Numbered from the stretch's first letter, positions 11,507-24,800 are shown. The stretch: DNA of 64,000 nucleotides from Blastomussa wellsi (GCA_947652115.1 OX393570.1:3296317-3360316), one strand, 5' to 3'. Notes: a model not told the origin generated them from the letters alone. Made by a program: numbers and translations.

Positions 11507-14500
11507 TGGTAGGGAATATTCCGTCAATCAACAGCATTTTTTTCTAAATTTAATGTCAAATAAGAATAACGTAGCTGAATGTGGCACAGGAAAACCACTT
11601 TCTTCTTTCTTCTTGTCACTGTTTTCTTTCAAAAGTCAAAATAAGAAGAAATGAAAACGACTGTTAGCGAAAAGGACGTTAAATATTTTACAGCCAGGTT
11701 CCGCTGCATTCTTTTGGACTAGAAAGGAAGAAAAACTGCGTTTCGTTTACTGGCCCATTTTTTGCAAACGTAACAAGCTGGTTATTTCAGGTTGATTGAT
11801 GGAAACTCTTTCTAACAAACTGAATATACCAACTTTTCTGCTAAGTTAACACCACAAGTCGTATGCGTGGGAGGTAATCATTTCTGGTTTTCATGAAGTT
11901 TATTTAAAAACGACAGCTTTTTGGTGCTTAATAACCCTTCGTTGTATCAGTGTAGTGTTGCTAATGTTGAAAACGGCGATCAAATGATAACAGAGATGAA
12001 CAGTTTTCATCTTCAAGAGAAATACTTTTGTTTGCTTCTTTTAACCACCCGTACTCAGCCATCGGCATTCACACACAGTCGCAAAAGATGCAGAAAGCCT
12101 GCAAATGACTTTCTTTGCGTGAAGCAGTTGGTCTTTAGACAGACATCCCGTCAAAAGGCGTTTATGTTTATGGTGGAGAAAAACGACCATGGAACATTGA
12201 TCTCAAATTAAAAAGAGCTTTTGATATCAATCTTAAACGTTTTGCAGGTGCAAGCAGAAGCCCCTCTTTTCTTCTTGTGTCCAGTTTTCGAGCGACCATT
12301 TTTTTATTTCGCTTGTCTTTCTCGCTTGACGCTTGTCTTGTTTGAATGATGAAATAAATTCCTAATCTCGTACCCAGATCTCTCTGTGTCTTGCGCTTGT
12401 CCGTGGGAGGACTGGGTACCAGATTAATAGATTCCCAAATTGAATGTTTCGGCGTGGAAAAACTAAAGGTCGGCCACAGCAGATCACAAATGAAGGGGGC
12501 GCTTTTTCAAAGTTTGAAAATACGTTTGGTAGCGGTTGTTGCTTTTAAGGGCCTTGTTACATGGTGAGTTTTCTGCCCGGTTGGAAGGTCAAAGGGCTAA
12601 GATGTCTGGGTTTTGCTGTTCAGCTTCCTTTGTTGCTAAAATCACTACCTGACACCTGTGCTTGTGCCTACAATGCTCCTGATGGACTAACAGGAAGACA
12701 TCAAACGAATCTGTGGCTCGGAGAGCAAACATAATGAATTCCTGGCGATATTTTCAAGGAATGGCTCTAGAATTTTGAAAAAAACTTGCTAGTTTTTTCG
12801 AATTTCAATCCATTTCCATCCTTGCCATCCTAAGTGATAGGCGGCAATAAACCGTTTTAGTGTGGCGACATAGTCCCAGGTAACAAAACTACGCCATTAG
12901 GTTTGGGTTTCCACTGACGCAAGAACATATTTCAGCATCATGTTTTAAATGACGCCAAAATACCGTGACAATGCTCCTTCAAAAAGGCGCAAAGTTTTCA
13001 GCCCCGTGCTGAACTTCACCATGTTGTCAGCCCCTTCTAGTCTGTGCTGCACGATAAGTATCAACTTTCACAGGAATAAATAATTTATTTTGTATGAATA
13101 CTATGCAAATAACACCGCTGAAAGCAAACCATTAAAATCAGCTGTCTTGCCTACACAATAACTGCGATATTTCACAGTGGTATAGACTCCACGTATTTAC
13201 TGGCAAAATGAAAGAGCAGGCAAAAGTGAGTATAACTCCTACATTATAGACTTAGAAATAAGTTGCGGATCAGATTACAGTCCACAAGATTTGTACATCA
13301 CTACGGCACTTTCATGTTCCACAGCGCGGCCAAACATTAAACGGTTTATATCACCGTGGAAACCAGGGCGACACGCACCACGATCAGTTTCTCAGTGTCA
13401 GTAAAATAATTTCAATATTTCAAAAATGTATCATAAATAACAAAGAACAGTCGGAGAAGATACTGAAATTAGATTGCGGAGACTCATCTGAATTAGTTTC
13501 ACGGGTTAGTTCACTTACAAATCGCTGAAATTTTACTTACTTTTATTGGAAGGGATAAAATTTAAATAGTACATGTGGCTATTAAACACCAGAAATGAAG
13601 TGATTTGTTTCATAGTTTCTATACAAACATGCATCCCGCGTGGAGATATTTGCTTCCAGCAACGTTCGGTATATACCCATCTGACAACTGAAATAACACC
13701 AGTATTACAAAATTCGATTTTAACGCGGAAATTCGTTCAAATATTGACAAATTGTGGCAAAAACTGAACGCCAGATATATTCATTTTCTATTTCCTGTCA
13801 TTTATTCCATTCCTTACAAGTTTGCGATTGAGGTTTCTTTTTCGAAGTCGATTTAAAATTTTTCTACTGATGTTGAACGTATAAATTACCTGGCGTAACG
13901 AAGAAATAAAATGAATAAAAATATAAAGATGAATTTCCAAAACAATAAGTCTGTAACGAGAATAAATCATTGAATGGGTCCCAAAATAAAACCTATGTAT
14001 TTAGCATTGGCAAATTCATTTGCTCGCCTTGAAAGAAAAAGAAATAGATTGTTTACATTTTTTGACGCGCTAACACTAAACTGCGATTGACCAACTATTA
14101 AAGCTAGCAAGTTTTGTCAAGATATACGGGACAGAAACATCGTCCAATAAAATATTATGACAGACTTGGAGATATATTCAAAATTATTTGGCCCGTGCAT
14201 GCGGCACCTGCCAATATGAATGATTAACGTGAACAAGGCGGTTTGATATTTCATTGGTTGAAACGGGAGCAATAACCAGAAGCGTTGTTGTAGAAGAACA
14301 GGAAGGAAATAACCTGAATTGAAAAAGTGCTAAGAACCGAAATAAACTGGACGATGTCAGAAACCAAGTTATTTTAAGAAGGCTTAGTGTTCATATGCCC
14401 AAAGCGCAAGGACTTTGTAAAATACCTTAACATATACCTTAACTAAATCTAAACCAGTCTTGAAAATGTATTCTTTTGGATTACAATGTATGTTTTTCAG

Positions 14501-14609
14501 TTCGACGTTATCATACTTGAAAGAGCTCTGCCCTAAAATTAGCGCCACCTCCCCGACTGAAGCCCTGCAACTGAAACACCGAAAAAAAACCAGGTCGTCA
14601 AAGTCGTAG
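14501..14609 (+). other. Exon-like fragment, possible terminal exon (unsupported gene)
   Basis: A good acceptor 'tatgtttttcag' precedes 14501. One frame then reads 35 codons, ending in a basic 'KHRKKTRSSKS' and a TAG stop. I could not find upstream partner exons with matching phase, and no protein family is recognised. It may be chance. Confidence 0.25.
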
Positions 14610-14613
14610 AAAG

Positions 14614-14617
14614 AGAA

Positions 14618-14660
<43 letters not shown>

Positions 14661-14776
14661 GTATAACAATATAATTTGGTTTTATCAACTGGGTTGATAA
14701 TGTCAATTGGCCACCGTAAAGAGAATACAAGAGCTGACGTTTCGAGCGTTAGCCCTTCGTCGGAGCGAATCCGTAG
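14614..14776 (+). mobile_element. Penelope-like element end fragment with 13-bp direct repeats
   Basis: Contains 'gagctgacgtttcgagcg' followed by 'ttagcccttcgtc', a motif I associate with Penelope-like element termini in invertebrate genomes. The segment is bracketed by 'AAGTCGTAGAAAG' at 14601-14613 and 14777-14789, consistent with a target-site duplication. Confidence 0.55.
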
Positions 14777-15374
14777 AAGTCGTAGAAAGGGTTACAATTA
14801 TATTGTAAAGAGAAAAATGATTTTGATCATACTGGTGCTGAAGGACAGTTTTTGTCTCAGTTTGTTTACACACATGCGAACATCACTTTGACAGGCTTCG
14901 TGTTAGAGTTTACTTTTTCTGTTTAAAATATTCTCAAAGCAATATTATGGCTTCTAAATGCTAAACTACAATATTTGTTCAAACTCATCTCTGATTCGTC
15001 AAAGATCGGTTTGTCAAACTTTGATTGCTTGAGGTTGCTATTGAAATACAATGAATTTGCGTCCGAAAAAGCGGACTGCTTCAAAGTGTTTCTTCTATGC
15101 GCTTGATTTGAAGGTGTCATTTCGTCAATTGGTGTTAAATAAATGAAGAGTTCTTAATGGTTGCGTGGAGACTTTAGTGAAACATTAGATGAATGAGGTT
15201 TGGATTTTTTTCAACAAAATCAACGATAAATTTTCGCTTCTTCGAACCTACAACAATCGCTTGGTATTGATCCGATCCGTTGGAAAAGCCGATTAAATGA
15301 GCGTTTGACTGCAACGAAATTATGGCAAGTGGAAGTTTAGTTGGAAGATTTGTTTTATCGTTAGGAAAACCAAC

Positions 15375-15413
15375 ATGGCGGAACCTAGAGCACGTTGGTT
15401 AAAGCTTTTACGG
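15375..15413 (+). other. Orphan first-coding-exon candidate
   Basis: A strong start context 'caacATGGCGG' begins a 13-codon frame 'MAEPRARWLKLLR' that ends exactly at a 'gtaaga' donor in phase 0. Phase 0 is also what the LRR exon acceptor at 18885 accepts, so it could be an alternative upstream first exon of that gene. There is no other support. Confidence 0.3.
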
Positions 15414-16740
15414 GTAAGAGAGGCTTTCATGCAGGTCGTTCATGTCCATTTTTAATTATTTTATCAGTTGTTTTAGGATGCTCTTGAGGATTTTAAAGTT
15501 CAATAGTTAAATGATTCATACTGAAAAACTAGACAAATTAAAGTGAAATTTGAATTTTCACTGACACAATTTTCGTCCCGGTTTTTAACTGGGATGTCCT
15601 GATTCAATAAGGCTCTATTTTATGATTTATTTGTTAAAAGTCAGTGCAAAGTATTTATGTGTATAATTTAACTGATGAATACTCAAAGTAGTCATCACTG
15701 ATTTTGATTTCAAAGTAATTGGTTGAAAATTTCACTCGAAGTATAGCCGACGATCCTACAACTGTTTCTAACTGCATGCAAACTGGTTTTCAAGTTTGAA
15801 ATTGAATAGGAAAAACTCGAAGCAAAAACTTGAAGAAAAGATAAGATGTCATTGATGGGAAAGGAAAGCTCGTCGTTAACTATAGATTTTAATGAAAAAA
15901 TTGAAATTTTTTGTTTATGTAGATAGCCAGATAGTAACCGCTGTGCGACCAATCGCCTCACGTAATGAATCTAAAGAACCATCACTTGATTCAAACACTA
16001 ATGGTCACTAACTGAAATTGTTTTGTTAAATGCACTAAGTTTAATGATTTCCTTTAAGGTATGTGTCAATTAAGCAATATTTATTTCCGCAAGATACTTT
16101 TTGGCTAACCAACATAGTAAGCAATAAATAATTCGACGTGGCGAAAATCATGGCCTCAGTAAATGATCAAACTATGCGAATCGGGCCAGTTTCAAAGCGT
16201 GATAGCGGTTTTTTCCGTTCACAACGAACAAAACTTATGGAATAGAGCACTGACTACTTGTACATGAAAAAACAGACCCACATGTTACAATTTGTGCTGA
16301 TAATGAACCGATAATATCAGCCTCAATTCTGGTAACATGTATATAATATAATAATAATATAAAACTGAAGTTCAGTGCCGAGTCTTTTTATTTACATTTC
16401 CCTTTTTTAGAGAAATAGAGAGATTTATTTTTGTTCATCTACCGCATTGAACTCCAAATTGATTTTGATGTTTCACTCGGGTTAAAGAAAATGATAAAGC
16501 TGGGAGACATAAAATATCCCAAGAAACACTACAGCACGGGTAATATAAGTGAGAAAGTACAGAGAACGACTGACTTAAAATCGGTTTGCAATTATTGTTA
16601 GCTGTGAGCTCTATTAGTTACCGGTATGGTCTTTACTGTTTTCTTCATTTCTCATCTTGAAACCTGACAACGTGTTACTTTCCCTTTTGGACTTCCACTC
16701 GGCGAAGAAATTATAAGACGGTAACAGTAAAATTGCTGTT

Positions 16741-16912
16741 TTAGAGCGAGTTTCAATTGAGTGCCAGTCGCGATAATCACGATTGGTTTTGGTTTTAATT
16801 CTGATTGGTTGAAAAAGTGGCGCGAGATTTTTAAACCAATCACTTGGCATAGTCATACAAAACCAAACAATTCGCTAGTTCCTGTAATACACTCAACTTA
16901 GGGAAAAGCGCT
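16741..16912. mobile_element. MITE, TTAGAGCG family, copy 1
   Basis: Starts 'TTAGAGCGAGTTTCAATTGA' and carries the family core 'gattggttttggtttta', 'ctgattggttgaaaaa', 'aaaccaatcac'. The right end is decayed. Related copies lie at 37951, 48393, 49734 and 54179. Confidence 0.7.
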
Positions 16913-17560
16913 TGAGCTCTGTTATTGTCACTGACAGTCATATATATACATATTGAGTGTTTCCACGTCGATTCTGTAGTGAAACGTCTCTAGCGGCAAT
17001 CGTTGCAGATAAGAAAAAAAAAACTAATTTCTGTATGCGTCGAGATATATATATGAGAAGTGACGTGCGATAGGCCATGGGCGAAATTAGCTCGTTCCCA
17101 CAGTCCTCCTCGTTTTCTTGGTACCCAGTGTGCCCGAAATTTAAGGGGGCTCGAGACGGCTGCAAAGGTTTCCAAAAAAATGAGCAACCATACAGGACTT
17201 TGATTCTCATTCAAGGTTATTCAAGGAGGTCTATGTCAATTTGGATTTCAAACAATATTCAGCTTAGTGGTTTAGCATTTCATCCTGTTGGACATATGAA
17301 AGAAAACCCTGTGAGGTCCTAATATTTTAAAAGTTACCTTCTTCAATTTCATCGTTAAAATACTATTCTGTTTATTTATTGCCATATGTTTAGTTTAAGT
17401 AATTTCTGAGACTCTGGTTGTACATATACTTATCCGCTTGACAAAGCGTCAACCCTTCATAGAGAAATTCGATGTGGATCGCATGATTTTCCCCGCTTGA
17501 AAATTATTAAGTGTTGACAGCAGTGCCAAGGTTGATCACGCAATCTAAATCGTTCGGGTG

Positions 17561-17568
17561 TATAAAAG
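17561..17568 (+). promoter_or_regulatory. TATA box of the LRR gene
   Basis: 'TATAAAAG' lies 116 bases upstream of the ATG of the proposed first exon (17684). That spacing suits a TATA promoter with a short 5' UTR and supports the two-exon model. Confidence 0.55.
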
Positions 17569-17683
17569 CAACTAACAAGCAGTGGTTGATTTAATACTGT
17601 TCCAAACAATCTGTTGGTCCAGACGAGAGCTTGAGGTGAAAAGGTCAAAAAATCAGTGAGAAAACTTTGTCCTCTTCATTGTC

Positions 17684-20156
17684 ATGTCTGGTATCATCAC
17701 GGAAATTTTCGAACTTCGGAATTACGGAACTAGAACAGGACGGGTAAGTTCTGATAGATGGTGTAAACTCCTTGACTTTTTATACAGTAAGTGCAGGATT
17801 TACTTGGATTTCAGCCGGCGCAAAAATATGTTTTAAATCAGTCTGAGAAGAATCTTTCAAATCATGATCTTTTTAATACCACATCTAACGTCAGTCTTTT
17901 AAATACTTTGCCACTGACAAAGCGTACAAACACGAGCTAGCACGGAAGTATACCGGGAAGTATATTAACGAATTAAACAGGATTCTGGTTCACCATTCGT
18001 CAGGAACCATTTTGGAGCGAATGTTTCTTTTAATACCGTTTAAACGTTGAACAATTTTCATCGTACTCACAAGATGACTGTCAGGTGGTCTTTTCTCTAA
18101 ACAGTAAAAATTCTAGACTTCAATTACTCGAGCCTTAATTATTTTTTCTGTTTACATTGTATTCAAGGTACATTTAGATGTATCAGCTTGTACGTTTAAA
18201 GCAATTTTCGAATTTATATTACCTTACTAGGTCAAACCTGGGGCAAGGTTGTTTTTCATCAAGCCGGCGTACTTGAAAAGTGACTGAAACACAATTGCAT
18301 AGGAACTAAAGTTAACACGTCTTGGGGCCTCCATGCCCTCCAATACGAGAATTTGTTTGCTCGAGAAACCAGTTTATTTGAACTAAAAAGTTTTTCACTA
18401 TTCATAACCAGCAAATAAAACATCTGCTTTTTCGTTTACTGCCCATAATTTCATTTGAAGTCACCATTCATTATCTTGCACTGATCTTGCTAAGACGTGA
18501 CAAGTGTGTTTTATGACATTTTGAAGGACTCAGCCTTTTGCCCTTCTGTGCATTCTCAGTTCTCAAGTTTCGGGAGGATTGTGAAACAGTGCCGGGTCAA
18601 ACACGTTTCAACTTGAAAATATTATAATGTCTTTTGGCTTTCTGAAAGCCAAAATGGAGTGAAACTGCCTTCAATTTAGTCCTGAGGATTCTGGTGGGAT
18701 TTTATCGACAGCCTTTCAGTATTTGGTGCCAAAGAAATAATTTTTGAGAGGAAAAAATTTGGCATCAACAGAAATGCGTTCGTCGCGAGCGAAAAACAAA
18801 CATCCGTTTTTTAGCATTTTTCCCCGGATAAAAATTGGAAAGAAGTCAAAACGTTGGGCTGAAGAAATTTATGTTTTTCCACAGAGCCGAGCAGTATCAG
18901 AGACGAACTTGCTGATCAACCTTAACCGAATACTGGACGCTTACGATGACGATTTGAAATCGGACTCGGTAATCGTGGAAAACACGACTTTGAAGACCGC
19001 CAAGACGATACATCGCCTCGACAGAAAAGACAGACATCAAGACGTTCAAGATGCTTGTCAGATACACGATTTATCTCTCAGGGAATCGTTTCTGAAAAGC
19101 TGCGAGCACCTTGGCATTCCGCCTCTTGCAATGACTTATTTCCTCGACAGAATGGCATCCGGGGATACGGAGTTGGTCATGAGGAATCTTGGGATAGGTC
19201 CCACCGGCGCTGTTGCAGTCGCCGAGGCTTTGGCGCGAAACAAGTCGGTCACGCGACTCGACCTGTCACTCAACAACATCCAAGACAAGGGCGCTGCCGC
19301 CGTGGCCAAACTTCTTGAGGTGAACAGTCTTATAAATGATTTGAACATATCCGAGAATAAAATTTGCAAAGATGGCGCCGAGGCCCTTGGAAACATGCTG
19401 ACTGTGAATGACAGTTTGTTGAAAATTGATTTTTCACGTAATGGCTTGACTGATGATGATATTCAATTTTTTAGCAATGTTTTACAAACCGAGGACTCGC
19501 TTTCTGTGCTGGATTTGAGTCATAATTCTTTCGGTGTTACCGGTGGAGAGCATCTCGGCGAAATGATCGGACGCAACACTTCTTTGCGAGAATTACATTT
19601 GGGTTGGAACCGTTTAGGTGACGAAGGGGTTAAACAAATTTGCACGGGTTTAAAGGAGAACAGAACTTTAGAAAAGCTAGATTTGTGCTGGAACGAAATT
19701 GGCCACGAAGGCGCGAGGTGCGTGGCGGAATCACTGGGAAATAATGGCAAGATACTTGAGCTTAACTTGAACAACAACCATATCACAGACCAAGGAATGG
19801 AAAAGATATCCAGGAGTCTGGAACTCAATGAAACGCTTAAAGTCTTGAAAATCGGTTACAATCTCGTCACCGCAGAAGGCGCATGCGTGTTACTGCGGTC
19901 ACTCCTGAAAAATTCCGGAAGCGCGGTGGAAGAGATACGCATGGCTGAGGTAGAGATCAACAGCGACATCAAAGAATTGTACTACAGATTGAAGATTCGT
20001 AAGCCACGATTTGATCTTCTAGAATTGTCCACTGCTAGCGGTGATTTTTATCATTTTGTCAAACCCCAGAATCCCATGATGGTACTCGATGATTATATGA
20101 AAAGAAACAAACTAACTTTTCATCGATGTCGAAGCATTGAAGAAGAGGAAGATTGA
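17684..20156 (+). CDS. LRRC74-like leucine-rich repeat protein
   Basis: The main exon encodes eight or nine consecutive ribonuclease-inhibitor-type leucine-rich repeats of about 28 residues ('SVTRLDLSLNNIQDKGA', 'SLRELHLGWNRLGDEG', 'TLEKLDLCWNEIGHEG'). They follow an N-terminal segment, 'YFLDRMASGDTELVMRNLG', like that of LRRC74 proteins, whose function is poorly known. No NACHT, TIR or membrane segment is visible. Preferred model: exon 1 17684-17743, starting 'MSGIITEIFELRNYGTRTGR' and ending at a 'gtaagt' donor in phase 0, joined to 18885-20156 after the acceptor 'tatgtttttccacag'. This gives 443 residues. The alternative is a single exon from the ATG at 18774 (460 residues), which adds a basic stretch 'KHPFFSIFPRIKIGKKSKRW'. 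The TATA box and phase match favour the spliced form. LRRC74A, LRRC74B and related LRR paralogues cannot be separated by eye. Confidence 0.85.
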
Positions 20157-20185
20157 ACCTTGTAAGAGGGTCGGATACTGAGGGT

Positions 20186-20362
20186 GGGGTAAAGTTTGCA
20201 TACGAGCCTAGTGGCCCATCAGGCCGGAGCTTATCCCGGTTTCCTTAGCATGAAGCCATCGTAGGGTTACCCCCCAGCAGTGAATTCGTCGGTACCCATT
20301 TATGACGAGAGGCAATGTGAGAGCGTCCAGCGCACTAACCATTAGGCCACCATGCCTCCCCT
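20186..20362 (-). mobile_element. SINE (family S1), near full length, in the LRR gene 3' UTR
   Basis: On the minus strand the head reads 'GGTGGCCTAATGGTTAGTGC', resembling a tRNA A-box region. The body follows with 'ataaatgggtaccgac', 'ctgctggggggtaaccct' and 'gataagctccggcctgat'. It lies between the LRR stop codon and the AATAAA at 20381. Confidence 0.7.
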
Positions 20363-20380
20363 TAGGTTGCGGTATTCAGT

Positions 20381-20386
20381 AATAAA
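20381..20386 (+). terminator. Candidate polyadenylation signal of the LRR gene
   Basis: AATAAA 225 bases after the stop codon, just past the SINE. Confidence 0.45.
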
Positions 20387-20449
20387 ACGGATCGATATCT
20401 AACGGTGGGAAGTGCTTTTGAAATCTGAAATTTTATTGGCAATAGATCG

Positions 20450-20590
20450 TTTTCACGTGACGCCACGGCGGCCATGTTAGTGGACTAGAGCAATAGACTT
20501 TCTCTCCTTTGGGAACGTAACTCTTAATTTTGCGCAATAATTTTGTATTGTTTAGTCCACCAATATGGCCGTCTTTTCACATGAGCGGCT
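20450..20590. mobile_element. Palindromic MITE-like element
   Basis: The left arm with 'GGCGGCCATGTTAGTGGACT' pairs with the right arm with 'AGTCCACCAATATGGCCGTC'. The arms surround a roughly 60-base centre. Confidence 0.65.
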
Positions 20591-20725
20591 TCTTTATTTG
20601 TTAAATAAAACCCCACACAATTACACTTTGGGCAGTAATTGTATGCTGTAACGTAGCATAAAACGAACGAGTGCCGGACTGCGAGTGTAATACTACTGTA
20701 CGTACCCACTTCCATGCGTCACTTA

Positions 20726-20865
20726 AGAATCGAGAAGAAATCTGGGGCGAGTCTCGTCAGTGAAACGCTTGCAGGGACATTGCTGGAGGACTGGGGGCAA
20801 TTTCTCCCCGGTTACAATCCCACAAGGAACTGCAAGATGAGAATCACCCCAGATTTCTTCTTGTT
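20726..20865. mobile_element. Short element with inverted ends 'AAGAAATCTGGGG'
   Basis: 'AGAAGAAATCTGGGG' near 20728 is complementary to 'CCCCAGATTTCTTCT' near 20847-20861. Nothing coding lies between them. Confidence 0.45.
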
Positions 20866-21816
20866 TATAAAGTGGCGAATGCAGCAGCGCCTCTGTTGGC
20901 CTGAAATGTTATGCACGCAATCCTCGGTGGGGGTATAGGTCAACGACATTTTAATCATCTATCCTACATCTCTCCTATCCCGAACAAACTGTAAAAGTTC
21001 TCAAAGCAAGCGTTTATCTCCTACAAGCCCTCGTGTAGCGTTCCTTATAAAAAGTGTGGTTGCGCCTTTTGTTAGTGCGCTCGCGGAAATCCATAGCATT
21101 ACAATTTTGTGTGAAAAATTTTGTCTTTGAAAGGCTGCAAAGTGATGGCTTTTCGTGTCCGAAGCTGCAGTTGTGTCTCGGTTGAAAAAAGATACCCTCA
21201 ATTCCTAACTACAGTTTCAGTAATTTTTGTTTGTCAGTTCACTTCGCTTAACTCTTTTCAGTTGCGCGCCAATAATTTTTGGCAAAACGAATATATGACC
21301 TTGAAACAACACAATGGATCGAGCCGATAGTAAAATGCTTCATTTTGTAATTGGTTGTCCTTTGAAAATAAATCTAGTATTGAAAATCAAAAAGGTGGTG
21401 AGACTTTTTGATGTGTTTATGTTTGTGTTACATTCATCGCTTGTAACCAATCGAAAACAATCTTTGCTTCTAAAATGCTTATTACAGACAAATTAAGCTT
21501 CAAGCGTCAAGCGTCCGGAGGTAGACAAAACAAGACGCGCCAAATCTTATGGGACCATGTCTTTTGTTTTCTCTCGACTCAATGTACTCGCGAACAATTG
21601 TTGCTAAGAGTGACTATTGAAAAATCGGTTTATTAGTTAAGCTAAATTAGCGTCCTAGAACAAGAAAACAGCCCGGCCGACTCGTTTCTAATCAGCTGCA
21701 CGTTTAGAATGTAGTGAGAGATCTAGAGGGAACGCGTTAAGCTAGGTTAAGAACCTAAGAACTTTGAAAACCTTTGATATGTAGGATACCTATTTCTGAA
21801 CGAAGCCCTCTTTTCT

Positions 21817-21838
21817 GACAGACAGACAGACAGACAGA
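21817..21838 (+). repeat. (GACA)n microsatellite in the gene A leader
   Basis: About five GACA units end three bases before the ATG of gene A at 21842. Confidence 0.85.
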
Positions 21839-21841
21839 AAG

Positions 21842-24800
21842 ATGTCTCGCCTTTCTCGCGTGGAATCTTCAGAAGAAACAAGTTTCTCGAACTCAATCGA
21901 GCGGTCAGTTGGAGCGGCAGATGCGACATTGCAGCATCTCGCCTCGGCAAAAGAAACTTTTGGTGATCTGGAAGCAGCTTATCGTACATTTAAACACGAG
22001 CTGGAAATTGTAAAAACAGAACATGCCACACAGGTACATAAACGTTCTCTAGCCTTAAAGAAAACCGTTTTTTGATCAAAGAGCTTCAAATGAAGTTATT
22101 TAAGGAAGATTTAGCTAAGATTTGTTACTCAAGTCGTCTCTTCCTGTTACCCTCTGGGCTCATCATGCTCATAGCTCATGTTGTCATAGCAACGTAACTC
22201 TTAGTCAATTCTGGAGTCGTGCGTTCAAATTCTGCAAACGTCAGAGATTTTTCTCTGTCTAGCGCAGCTGCATTCGTCAGTTTTAATTTCCAGTAGGTTT
22301 TTAGATGGCTAACACCCAATCATAGCACAACTATTTACCCATGCATACCCATTAAACATTTCGTACACTTTATCCAAGTTTGTTACTATAATAGCAAAGT
22401 CTAACTCTCTTAAAGTGACCATCTCACAGTGACAGCTTGATCACAGCTCACAGCTTTATCGCTCAGTTGAGAGAGCACTGCACCAGTATTAACAGAGATC
22501 ATGGGTTCTTGTCCCGTTCAAGTCTAAATTTATTCAGGCTTTCTTTTCATAACTAATTAATCAAGCAGACGAAAATCTGTGAAGCTATAAAGAGCACCAT
22601 GCCTAATTTGGTGGCACCAATGTTAGCCATCAATTGCACTCGGTACTGAGCGATATTGTTCTTGTCTTCAACTGACCATCACTTAAAATCATGCCACCCC
22701 TCGCTAATCCTTCCTCTCAAATGTTTCGTCTCTAAACGCTCGTGGAAAGTTCAATTTGAATTCATTTTAAGAGATACTCGAGTTTAGTTACAATGCATGC
22801 AAAGCCAATCTTTCATAACACGCGCGGTCATTGTCTTTTAATGTGCAGTTTGCTTCATAATACACTCTTAATTCATGAAGTCATAGGAACTTTCTTCATA
22901 TCAAGGAGTGACTTTGGCACGCAGTGACAAGGATGCGCGAAAAACACTTGCGCGTTTTCTTTATTTTCAAAGTTCTGTTTAACTGTTGAACATGCAGAGT
23001 GAAAAAAAAGGTGTAAACGCAAATGAAAAAAGGAATTGTGCAGTGCGTTATCAACACAAAAGAATCTGCGTCCTCAGGGAACTACAAGACGTCTGGGGGT
23101 GAATAATAAAAGATTTAACGATACACGAAAGCAGATTATTTTACTTTTGGAGCCTGGTTGAGTCGTGGATACACAGCCACGTTATTGATATAAAGCCGTA
23201 GTGATGAAAGGTACAGTATATTGAAAAATACGAGTCCCAAAACCTAGAGAAACCGGCCCTTGGTTAAAAGTATTCCACTGGCAAGCGTCTCTAGATATTA
23301 TGTAGTGTTAAATAATGTAATATCAATAAGAGCAAGCTTCAGGTACATGTTGAGTAATTTTTATTTGGCAAATAGTGTAAAGATATCATTTTAGCTTGAC
23401 TGAAAATAATGAATATAGTCGTGGCAGAGAAACTTTGAATGCAACATTTCAAACTAGCTTTTTCATATACATGAAAAGTTAGTGTTTATCTTCACAATAT
23501 AGTCAAAACTGTATTAAACGGACAAGCGGAAAACCTTGTGAAATGGTGTCTATCTAACAGTTTCCTTTAAGTGTCAAATGCGATTCTAATCTAACGAAGG
23601 GCTGGTTATTTCTGAGAAAAGTCAATAATTGTACTGATGACGAGCGAGAAGGTCCTTTATGTTACGGTATAAATGTTCCAAAACATTTCGGTCAATCACA
23701 ATTTCAGATTTTTTTCTAGTATCACGCATGTTAGTTGAAATAACCATTTTCGCCACTTCGTAAAACGTCCGATGACGAACGCTCAGGGCCAAATGCCCCG
23801 AAATTTCTACTGTGAGCCGAGAGAGACTCGCGCGTGTTACCGTCGCAGATTTCGCGCGGGCAAAGGGACAAGCATACGGCACGCCATAGGATAGGAATGT
23901 TGCATCGCATTATTGTAGCTTGAAGAATTACTTTCCTACCAGCATACGACAACATACGTAACTGGTATAACTATAAAACGAATTATTACTATTATTTTAA
24001 CCAGGTCAACCAACTTCAAACCAGAATAGAGAATCTTCAGAAAGCGAAAGGAGCGTTTGACGTTCAACTGGGCGAGACAAAAGCCGAGTGTAAAAGATAC
24101 CAGGAAGAACTGGTGACGATTAAACGCACCCTAGCGGAGAGAGACTGGGAAAAAGAGAATCTTGAGAGGGAAGTGGCGTCATGTAAGAACGTCACCAATG
24201 TTATACAAAAGGAAAAAGAAGAACTTGAGAAGGAGTTTGTTAATCTACAGCGGGAGATGTCTTTCAGTTCGACAGCACTTGTCCATAGCATTACAGAGGA
24301 TGAAAATGAGCAGCTGCTTGCAGCAAAGCAAGAAGCAGCGCAATGGGAAGAGAGCTATAATAGTATAGTCCAGGAAAAAGAATTATTTAAGACTGACTTG
24401 ATGGAGCTACAAGATAAATTGGCAGGCATACAAGCAGAATATGAAAATTCACAGAGGGAACTAATGAACTGCAATAAAAATTACAGCATTAAGGTGAGTT
24501 ATTTGAGACTTTCTTTCTGGTGGAGTTTAGAGCGGTCATCTTGCAAATAGCTAAATAACGGAGGGAGAAAAAGTTTGTACCGTACTTGAAGATTAATATG
24601 ATTATTTGTTTTCCTCTTCTTGAAGTAAATAACAGTTGTTTATAACAATCTTGAAGAAATAGTCATAATAATATTATGTAAAATTAAAGCTATTTGGCAT
24701 GTGGGCTTATTTTAGGAGGGAATAATTTTCGCGAATATTTTGGATTAGCATTTGTTTTTTAAACTCTTTTTTTACTAACGTAGGTTTCTAAACTGGACTT

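Larger units (their letters stand above)
11507..17560. other. 6-kb intergenic stretch without a convincing gene
   Basis: No open frame here has coding character. It is AT-rich and holds a 65-bp palindrome at 12362-12427 ('AATCTCGTACCCAG' pairing with 'CTGGGTACCAGATT'), a Penelope-like insertion, a MITE at 16741 and two exon-like fragments listed separately. Confidence 0.6.

Noticed and set aside
13208..13225. Mini-exon ATG...AAA followed by gtgagt near 13208
   Set aside because: Joined to the 14501 acceptor in phase it stops after 11 codons; no partner exon with sense.
18744..18773. Start of the LRR protein at TTG 18744
   Set aside because: Not a plausible animal start; the ATG at 18774 or the spliced first exon at 17684 is better.
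22445..22570. Functional tRNA gene
   Set aside because: Box A and B-like motifs are present, but no acceptor stem or anticodon arm can be drawn, and the downstream 'caggctttctttt' tail fits a SINE.
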